DNA of 37,056 bases, from NCBI GenBank assembly GCA_035551935.1, contig DASZMJ010000672.1, positions 1 through 37,056 on the forward strand, in the 5' to 3' direction. The translations under genes and the position numbers were made by a program. The stretch comes from DASZMJ01 sp035551935. Its GTDB lineage: Bacteria > Planctomycetota > Planctomycetia > Isosphaerales > Isosphaeraceae. Numbering within the stretch: the first letter of the stretch is position 1; each line of letters opens with the position of its first letter. Positions 33,301 to 37,056 of the stretch are shown in pieces. A model generated the notes under the pieces. That model searched no databases and was not told where the DNA came from. It saw nothing but the letters and a program-made list of their open reading frames with translations.

Positions 33301-34545
33301 GCCCTCGGCCTCGACCACCGGCGCGGGTGCGGGCAAGTCCTCGGTCGGCTCGACGGCCGGGAACTGGGCGCGGCCCAGCGCCGGATCTCCCGGCGACCGC
33401 GCCGCCGTCTCGGTCGCCGGCTCCGTCGGCGCCTCGACCGGCGTCCCGAGCGTCACCGACCGGATCGGCCCCTCCGCCGCCGCTGGCGGCGGGGTGGCAC
33501 GCGCGGGGTCGGCGACGGGCGTGGGCACCGTCGCAGCCACGCCCGTCGCCGACCCCGGGCGTGCCAACCGAGCGGGCCCATCTCCCTCGGCCTCGACGAC
33601 CGGGGCCGGCAAACCCTGGAGGGCCGGGCCCTCCGCCTCCCCGGCCGGAGACGACGGCCCCGCGCCTTCGATCCTCGCCCGAGGCCCCGCGTCCTCGGCC
33701 TGGGTGGCCGGCGCTGTCGGCCCCGGGCTCGCCGGCGTCGCTGGCGGGGTGGCACGCGCGGGGTCGGCGACGGGCGTGGTCGGGCCGGTCCCCATGCCCG
33801 TCGCCGACCCCGCGCGTGCCACCCGACCCGGATTGGCCTGAGCCGTGGGGACGGCCGGGGCATCGAGCCGCGGCAGGTCTTCGGGCCGGAGCCCGCCGGG
33901 GACCGTCGTTGCCGGCGGCGGCGCGGCGGGTTGCAATGCCCGATCGACCCGCGCGGGCCCCGAGCCGCCTGCGGCCGGGCGGCCGTCGCGCCGGGGAGCG
34001 GGGCGGAACGTCGCGGGGAAGGCCCGTCGGAGCAACGCCTGCTCGGCCGCGGGCGCCGCCTTCAGGCGGACGAGCCCGCTCGCCTCGTACGGGCTGAGCT
34101 CGACCGGGCGCGGCGAGCGGAGGATCAGGCGATAGGAGTCGAACGCCTTGCCCGACCGCGCGATCGGCCGCGCCTTGCCCTCGGCGTAGACCTCGACGCG
34201 GTGCCCCTGCGGGCCGAGCGTCGGGTCGGGCACGTCGCGGACGACGGCGCGGTCGGCCCGGATGCCGTCGTCGCCGAGCCGCTGCACCGCGACGTGGCCG
34301 TCGAGGATCAGCCAGCGCTCGTCGCCGGTGTCCCAGAAGCGGACGCGGTCGGCCGCGGCCTCGACCGGGTCGGTCGGCCCCTCGCCGGGGATCGCCGCGA
34401 CGAACCCCTGCCCCAGGGCCGCGCCGGCGCCCAGGGCCAGGCCGGCGCCCGCGGCGGCCAGGAACAGGCCGGCGCGAACGACGAGCCGGCCGCGTCCTCC
34501 TGTCGGGTCGAGACCCCGCACGGCTCCTCCGCGAACCCGGACCAT
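30346..34545 (-). CDS. lptD: LptD/OstA-like outer-membrane LPS-assembly protein, very long
   Basis: The protein is about 1399 residues; Escherichia coli LptD has 784. After a signal-like N-terminus (hydrophobic about 21-47, ending GAALGQG) comes an OstA/LptA-like beta domain (RWLILDGHVAVQRLGDDGI). A Pro/Ala/Glu-rich linker of roughly 300 residues follows, then a second OstA-like part (GRVDITADNVVIWTRD, LEIYMEGNVVL). The long C-terminal half has alternating aromatic strands typical of an outer-membrane barrel (SALNLSYSYQLSPKWYSTFG), ending near FDSRYAATQ. It would insert lipopolysaccharide-like glycolipid into the outer leaflet. I chose the ATG at 34545; a GTG at 34638 is possible. The linker contains two palindromic repeats in frame. 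It overlaps the dgkA-like gene. Confidence 0.75.
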   Translation of the reverse strand: MVRVRGGAVRGLDPTGGRGRLVVRAGLFLAAAGAGLALGAGAALGQGFVAAIPGEGPTDPVEAAADRVRFWDTGDERWLILDGHVAVQRLGDDGIRADRAVVRDVPDPTLGPQGHRVEVYAEGKARPIARSGKAFDSYRLILRSPRPVELSPYEASGLVRLKAAPAAEQALLRRAFPATFRPAPRRDGRPAAGGSGPARVDRALQPAAPPPATTVPGGLRPEDLPRLDAPAVPTAQANPGRVARAGSATGMGTGPTTPVADPARATPPATPASPGPTAPATQAEDAGPRARIEGAGPSSPAGEAEGPALQGLPAPVVEAEGDGPARLARPGSATGVAATVPTPVADPARATPPPAAAEGPIRSVTLGTPVEAPTEPATETAARSPGDPALGRAQFPAVEPTEDLPAPAPVVEAEGADGNDNGDANRTAQGGMPAGRDDRPAPPIEPLSNPDDGLPPAIEPLPPEVEAPDDRPFVVPVLPGSQRVVDIYRGGPNTTMERLGRRPNGEVVYVITGGVNIVSNDNLAPSLDPEDIKRRDKEREARRKRNEDEEGTGSGRVDITADNVVIWTRDKGGNSGGLALDGGQSLTQSADTPLEIYMEGNVVLRQDQKQLQGLSDTRTFRAPRAYYDLPAKRFYALDAELEQFVPGLIAPFKTKAPEILQYTPLVRDRTGKLVPGLSTTRVERPVSSGSRFPIPGYTFASRSMDLTQVPSKNKEPIVLPDGSTRPALTTQIDARSNVFYVGAVPYFFWPRFVADADDPTPPFRDIMYLYGNYFGQQVLTDWDAFKLLRIKKPSATSRFQVDAWNIDIDYLSLRGPAGGSSLGYYGSNPFNLFPAGAKYNGYVEGWAIIDHGNDVLGTGPAIVTNGPPFAGKAGYQRSLVPPFQTYRGKLTTRHMQSLVGPDTAPDEDLRFQLELGYVSDRHFLEEYFKRLFDMGLDQETLFYGVYQKGDTAYTLQTEANLNNWYTETQWLPKLSSYVLGRNLLGNLLTYSENSGVDYASTHTAVEVANPNIFAFMPYDPVSNTSGTLNTGRLWSSHELQMPLNLDFIRFTPYAQGQFVGWNNQLGDTPVARLWGGVGAKANVMLWKAYPTVENELLNIHGLNHKVNFDVDARFAYSNVGLNRIGIQDDLDDNTYEFVRRYFALTNYAGGLLPLQYDPRFLTLRRAIDPITGTTDVQAAIDTVQFAIRQRLQTQRGPAGRRRIIDWMVLDLTSTYFPNSTRDNFNKPFGQTMYNYEWYIGDRTSILSYGWFEFFNIDGQALVSQGNPTHSNDPFAFEVITTGVSMSRPPRANLFVGYSIINTGPIHTSALNLSYSYQLSPKWYSTFGTSYDFGNAVWLGSTISVTRIGADFLTSIGVVADPQRNNYTFGLQITPRLSPSLRFGSVTGAGQFDSRYAATQ
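33493..33569. repeat. 77-bp palindromic repeat inside the lptD-like gene, copy 1
   Basis: The left arm 33493-33524 starts GGTGGCACGCGCGGGGTCGG; the right arm 33537-33569 is its near-complement, ending GGGCGTGCCAACC. It is translated in frame as part of the low-complexity linker (ARPGSATGVAATVPTPVADP). Confidence 0.85.
33748..33823. repeat. 76-bp palindromic repeat inside the lptD-like gene, copy 2
   Basis: The left arm 33748-33779 is identical to that of copy 1. The right arm 33793-33823 (CATGCCCGTCGCCGACCCCG and onwards) is complementary to it with one mismatch at its inner end. It is read in frame as RAGSATGMGTGPTTPVADPA. Confidence 0.85.
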
Positions 34546-34818
34546 CCCGCACCGCCGGGCCGGCCCTCCGTGGCCGAGCCCCCCGCCCCTCCGCCCGAAC
34601 GCCGCCCCCGCGCGAGCCGGCCGCCGCGCCGCGGGCACGCGGCATCGGCACGAGACCGACCCCCCTCCTGCGACTGCACTGCGACGATCGCGAGCGTTGA
34701 TCCCGGCCCTGTTCGGCCCGGCCGGGCTCGGAGACGTGCCGACGACGGGACAAAGCGGCGGGCACCTTAGCCGAGCCCGCCCGCACCGTCAACCCGAGAG
34801 CACCGGCCTCCCGGTCGG

Positions 34819-34983
34819 CTGACCGACCGTCACTCTTCCCCGTAGCAGGCACGCTCCGCGTGCCGTCCGCCACGACCCAAGAACTTTGTGGTCTGGCGGA
34901 CGGCACGCGGAGCGTGCCTGCTACGAGGGCCGGCCGACGGCGGGAACCTCGACGGCGCCGCCCCGAGAGGGACGGTCGGTCCC
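34819..34983 (-). repeat. 165-bp MITE-like palindromic element, copy 3 (inverted)
   Basis: Perfect 32-bp arms lie at 34841-34872 and 34894-34925, with a 21-bp spacer. The spacer and both flanks match copies 1 and 2 only when reversed, so this copy is in the opposite orientation. The left end is CTGACCGACC and the right end about GACGGTCGGTC. It fills much of the 34546-35101 gap between the lptD-like gene and the response regulator; the rest shows no gene. Confidence 0.88.
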
Positions 34984-35101
34984 CCCGGTCGGGGTGGGCG
35001 CGGCGGGCCCGGGTCGTTAGGATACGCGGACCCCGGGAGACGACGCGGCCCCGACGGCGGCGTCGAGCATGACGGCCCGGAAGCCACCGGAGCGACCGCC
35101 G

Positions 35102-35518
35102 ATGGAACGGCTGCCGACGGTCCTGTTGGTCGAGGACGAGCACGTCCTGCGGCGCCTCGTCGCCCAGTTCCTCCGCGGCGCCGGCTACCGCGTCGTCGAG
35201 GCCGCCGACGGCCAGGAGGGCGTCGACCGCTTCCGCGACTCCGGCCCCTTCGACCTCGCCCTCGTCGACCTGAACCTGCCGGTCTTCTCCGGCGTCGAGG
35301 TCTGCCGCCGCGTCCGCCGCGCCGCGCCCGGCCAGCCGATCATCATCTGTAGCGCCGCCATCATGCCCGAGTCCGAGGGCGCCCTGGCCGACCTCGGCAT
35401 CGACCACTTCCTCACCAAGCCGTATCACCCCGAGGTCCTGCTCGCCCACATCCAGGACGAGCTCGCCCCCCGACCCCCGGCCGCCGCCGGGCCCCGCCTC
35501 ATGCCCGGGCGCGCCTAG
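35102..35518 (+). CDS. Response regulator, receiver domain only
   Basis: The 138-residue CheY-like receiver has an acidic pair Glu11/Asp12 in LLVEDEH, phospho-acceptor Asp56 in LALVDLNLPVFSG, Ser84 in IICSAA as the switch residue and Lys106 in FLTKPYHP. There is no output domain. I prefer the ATG at 35102, which has GGAGC 9 bp upstream and begins directly before the first strand; an ATG at 35069 would add 11 residues. No kinase gene is adjacent, so it is an orphan. It is convergent with the SMI1-like gene, with a small hairpin between them. Confidence 0.9.
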   Translation: MERLPTVLLVEDEHVLRRLVAQFLRGAGYRVVEAADGQEGVDRFRDSGPFDLALVDLNLPVFSGVEVCRRVRRAAPGQPIIICSAAIMPESEGALADLGIDHFLTKPYHPEVLLAHIQDELAPRPPAAAGPRLMPGRA

Positions 35519-35530
35519 CCGAAGAGAACC

Positions 35531-35551
35531 GATCCGCAGAGGACGCGGATC
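35531..35551. terminator. Small hairpin between convergent genes
   Basis: GATCCGC (35531-35537) and GCGGATC (35545-35551) form a 7-bp stem around AGAGGAC. It lies just after the response-regulator stop and touches the stop of the convergent SMI1-like gene. The inner words resemble the CGCAGAGGA words of the hairpin at 36801-36890. Confidence 0.55.
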
Positions 35552-36098
35552 AATCCCTTGGATCCAGCAGTCGCAGCGCCTCGGCCCATTCCCGGGAGAC
35601 CTCGTCCCCGGCGTCGGCGGCGGGGTTCACGAGCCGCTCGAAGAACTGCGCGAGGGTCAGTCGGCCGGTCGCGCCCGGTCCCGACCCGTCGTAGGCCAGC
35701 GTGGTCTCGTCGGCGTCCCAGATGTCGCCGCCGTCGGAGTCGTAGATGAGCACGGCGTCGCGGTCGGCGTCCCAGATCAGGGCGTGGCTGTACTCGTTGT
35801 GGCCGAACATCACGCAGCGGCCCGCCTTGGGCCTCGCGCCCGGGTCGGTGTTCCCCTCCATCCAGTCGAGGACCGACTCCGTCTCCTCGGCCAGCTCCTC
35901 GAGCGGCAGGAACGAGAACGACCCGAGCTCGCCCCCGTCGCACTCGGCGTAGAACTCCCGGAGCAACGGGCTGGCCGGCAGGCCCTTCGGCCAGCGCTCG
36001 CCGCTCGGCGGCTCGAGGTGGAAGCCGTCGCAATACGGCTCCGAGAGCGAACCGCCCCGCTCGCGCAAGGCCCGGACGGTCGATCGAAGATCTCGCAT
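35550..36098 (-). CDS. SMI1/KNR4 (SUKH)-like protein
   Basis: The 182-residue cytoplasmic protein resembles the SUKH superfamily: LPASPLLREFYAECDGGELG near residue 40, FLPLEELAEET near 65, then FGHNEYSHALIWDADRDAVLIYDSDGG and a C-terminal helix (TLAQFFERLVNP). SUKH proteins are often immunity proteins of polymorphic toxins, or scaffolds. No toxin gene is next to it, so an orphan immunity or housekeeping role is open. The ATG at 36098 is preceded by GGGGAG; another ATG at 36137 would overlap the end of the upstream gene. The family call rests on the overall pattern, not on catalytic residues. Confidence 0.65.
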   Translation of the reverse strand: MRDLRSTVRALRERGGSLSEPYCDGFHLEPPSGERWPKGLPASPLLREFYAECDGGELGSFSFLPLEELAEETESVLDWMEGNTDPGARPKAGRCVMFGHNEYSHALIWDADRDAVLIYDSDGGDIWDADETTLAYDGSGPGATGRLTLAQFFERLVNPAADAGDEVSREWAEALRLLDPRD

Positions 36099-36123
36099 GA
36101 TTTCGATGACTCCCCGATTATCA

Positions 36124-36603
36124 TCATTCTTTATCATCCATGGAGAGATTCCTCCCCCCTCCCCAGATTGCCAGCGATGCGACGAGGACGCCGACGTTGG
36201 CCAGCCACTGCACGGTGCTGGCGAGCAGGTAGGCGCGGTGGTACGGGTAGAACCCGGCCAGTCCGGTCGTGTCGAGGTGGTGCTCCATGACCCGGTGCAG
36301 CGCGGCCAGCGCCGAGAGGATCGTCGTGGAGAGCCCGAGCGCGGCGACACGAAGCCGTCGCGCCCGCGCCGGCCCGAGGTCGCGCTCGGCGACGACCAGC
36401 GGCCACCAGAGGGCCAGGACGCCGAGGCCGACGAGGTTGAGCCGGTCGGTCACGCGCGGGGTGATCGTCAGCCCGGCCCTCGTGCCGCCGACGGCGTCGT
36501 GGAGGACCGGGATCACCGCCGCGCCGTAGAACGCCAGTCCCCCGAGCCATCCCGCCATCGCGAGCATGGCCAGCGATCGCGCGGCGAGGTCTCGACGGCT
36601 CAT
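36124..36603 (-). CDS. Hypothetical inner-membrane protein, four helices
   Basis: The 159-residue protein has four hydrophobic segments: LAMLAMAGWLGGLAFYGAAV, LNLVGLGVLALWWPLVV, VAALGLSTTILSALAAL and STVQWLANVGVLVASLAIW. A loop between helices 3 and 4 has His residues (ALHRVMEHHLDTTG). The layout resembles small DUF4149-like membrane proteins, but I cannot name the family. The ATG at 36603 has GGGAG upstream; the longer frame before it has no helix. It directly precedes the SMI1-like gene on the same strand with a gap of 25 bp, so the two may be co-transcribed. Confidence 0.72.
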   Translation of the reverse strand: MSRRDLAARSLAMLAMAGWLGGLAFYGAAVIPVLHDAVGGTRAGLTITPRVTDRLNLVGLGVLALWWPLVVAERDLGPARARRLRVAALGLSTTILSALAALHRVMEHHLDTTGLAGFYPYHRAYLLASTVQWLANVGVLVASLAIWGGGRNLSMDDKE

Positions 36604-36800
36604 CGGCGACTCCCGCCCCTTCCTCTCTCGGCCCGTGACCACCCCACCCCACCCCTGTCGGGGACGTGCCCCGATGATAGCACCCGGGGAGCCGCCAGAG
36701 AATCGGCCCGCCGAGGCCGCCGCTGCACGCAGATTCGCTGGCCCCCCGCCGCCCCCTTCGACGCGCCGCCCGAGATCCATCGAGAAAGGGGAGAGGAACC

Positions 36801-36890
36801 AACCGCAGAGGATCCCGATGACCATAGATGAAGAGAAAAAGATTTTCTCAATTCTCTCTTCATCTGCGGTCCTCGGCGTCCTCTGCGGTT
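36801..36890. terminator. Long imperfect hairpin (AACCGCAGAGGA type)
   Basis: The left arm 36801-36840 (AACCGCAGAGGATCCCGATG and onwards) pairs with the right arm 36851-36890 (CTTCATCTGCGGTCCTCGGC and onwards) with several mismatches, around an AT-rich loop with a run of A. It lies upstream of the membrane-protein gene and upstream of a plus-strand promoter-like site, so it may end transcription entering from the right. Confidence 0.75.
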
Positions 36891-36910
36891 GATTTCTCTT
36901 CCCTCCCCCC

Positions 36911-36938
36911 TGGACATCCCCGGATCGCGCCGTATACT
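36911..36938 (+). promoter_or_regulatory. Candidate sigma70-type promoter reading out of the window
   Basis: TGGACA (36911-36916) and TATACT (36933-36938) are each one base from consensus and are 16 bp apart. Downstream, an ATG at 37035 has CGAGG about 8 bp before it and could start a gene that leaves the window (MGGVATT so far). Confidence 0.5.
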
Positions 36939-36969
36939 TGCAGTTGCGGGACGATGACCCGCAGGGAGC

Positions 36970-36993
36970 CCCGCGGCCGACGTCGGCCGCGGG
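36970..36993. repeat. Perfect 24-bp palindrome
   Basis: CCCGCGGCCGAC followed directly by GTCGGCCGCGGG is fully self-complementary with no spacer. It lies about 31 bp after the promoter-like TATACT and 41 bp before a possible ATG. It could be an operator for a dimeric regulator or a leader hairpin. Confidence 0.6.
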
Positions 36994-37056
36994 ACGATCG
37001 GGACGGAGCCGGTTCCAACCCGCGAGGTCGCGGGATGGGCGGAGTCGCCACCACCA

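Noticed and set aside
34546..34638. GTG start at 34638 for the lptD-like gene
   Set aside because: The extra 31 residues are Arg/Gly-rich and precede the signal-like segment; ATG 34545 is better, though not certain.
37010..37056. tRNA or tmRNA ending in CCACCA at the right edge
   Set aside because: GGTTCCAACCC resembles a T-loop, but no matching acceptor, D or anticodon stems could be drawn.

Overview
The window is very GC-rich bacterial DNA with 22 recognisable protein-coding genes, three broken gene remnants and an unusually large amount of short palindromic repeat DNA. The gene content points to a member of the Planctomycetota, probably close to Isosphaeraceae. Supporting this are a secreted redoxin/cytochrome c/copper-monooxygenase-like fusion, a Tat-exported sugar isomerase-like protein, a DUF1080 protein, a CocE-type hydrolase, a GH57/GlgA glycogen block and an LptD-like outer-membrane protein. 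Repeats whose translations give strings such as GTRSVPAT and RSASEG also fit, as I remember them from planctomycete genomes. The taxonomic call is inference.

Layout, left to right. 1-5290 (minus strand): a C-terminal scrap of a CusA/CzcA-type RND pump, a secreted CocE/NonD hydrolase, the redoxin fusion protein and a Tat-exported TIM-barrel isomerase. 5348-6730 (minus): a two-gene unit of visibly lower GC, an EEP-fold nuclease/phosphatase followed by an unknown protein. 6746-12311 (minus): a carbohydrate operon of glgA, a GH57 glycosidase, a HEAT-repeat protein and galT. 12312-13940: gene-poor DNA with about eleven copies of a 20-24 bp degenerate repeat, then a decayed YafQ-like toxin between two 88-bp palindromic elements. 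13940-17427 (minus): an SGNH hydrolase, an unknown secreted protein and a threonine dehydratase-like PLP enzyme. 17851-20362 (minus): a two-component pair of REC-only regulator and hybrid histidine kinase, the kinase broken by a frameshift or deletion in its sensor half.

20844-24440 (plus): a FetAB-like ABC exporter, a DUF1080 protein and an M24 peptidase. 24457-30349 and on to 34545 (minus): an lptD-like gene overlapping a dgkA-like gene, then nuoL and nuoM detached from the other nuo genes, then two small unknown genes. 35102-36603: a response regulator (plus) convergent with a SMI1-like protein and a four-helix membrane protein (minus). A promoter-like site and a perfect 24-bp palindrome at the right edge lead towards a gene that leaves the window.

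The most striking feature is the repeat ecology. There is a 165-bp MITE-like palindrome in three copies of identical length, an 88-bp palindrome in two copies, two 76-77 bp palindromes inside the lptD-like coding sequence, and several long terminator-like hairpins built from tandem words. These explain most of the intergenic sequence and several of the false open frames. No CRISPR array, rRNA or tRNA was recognised.
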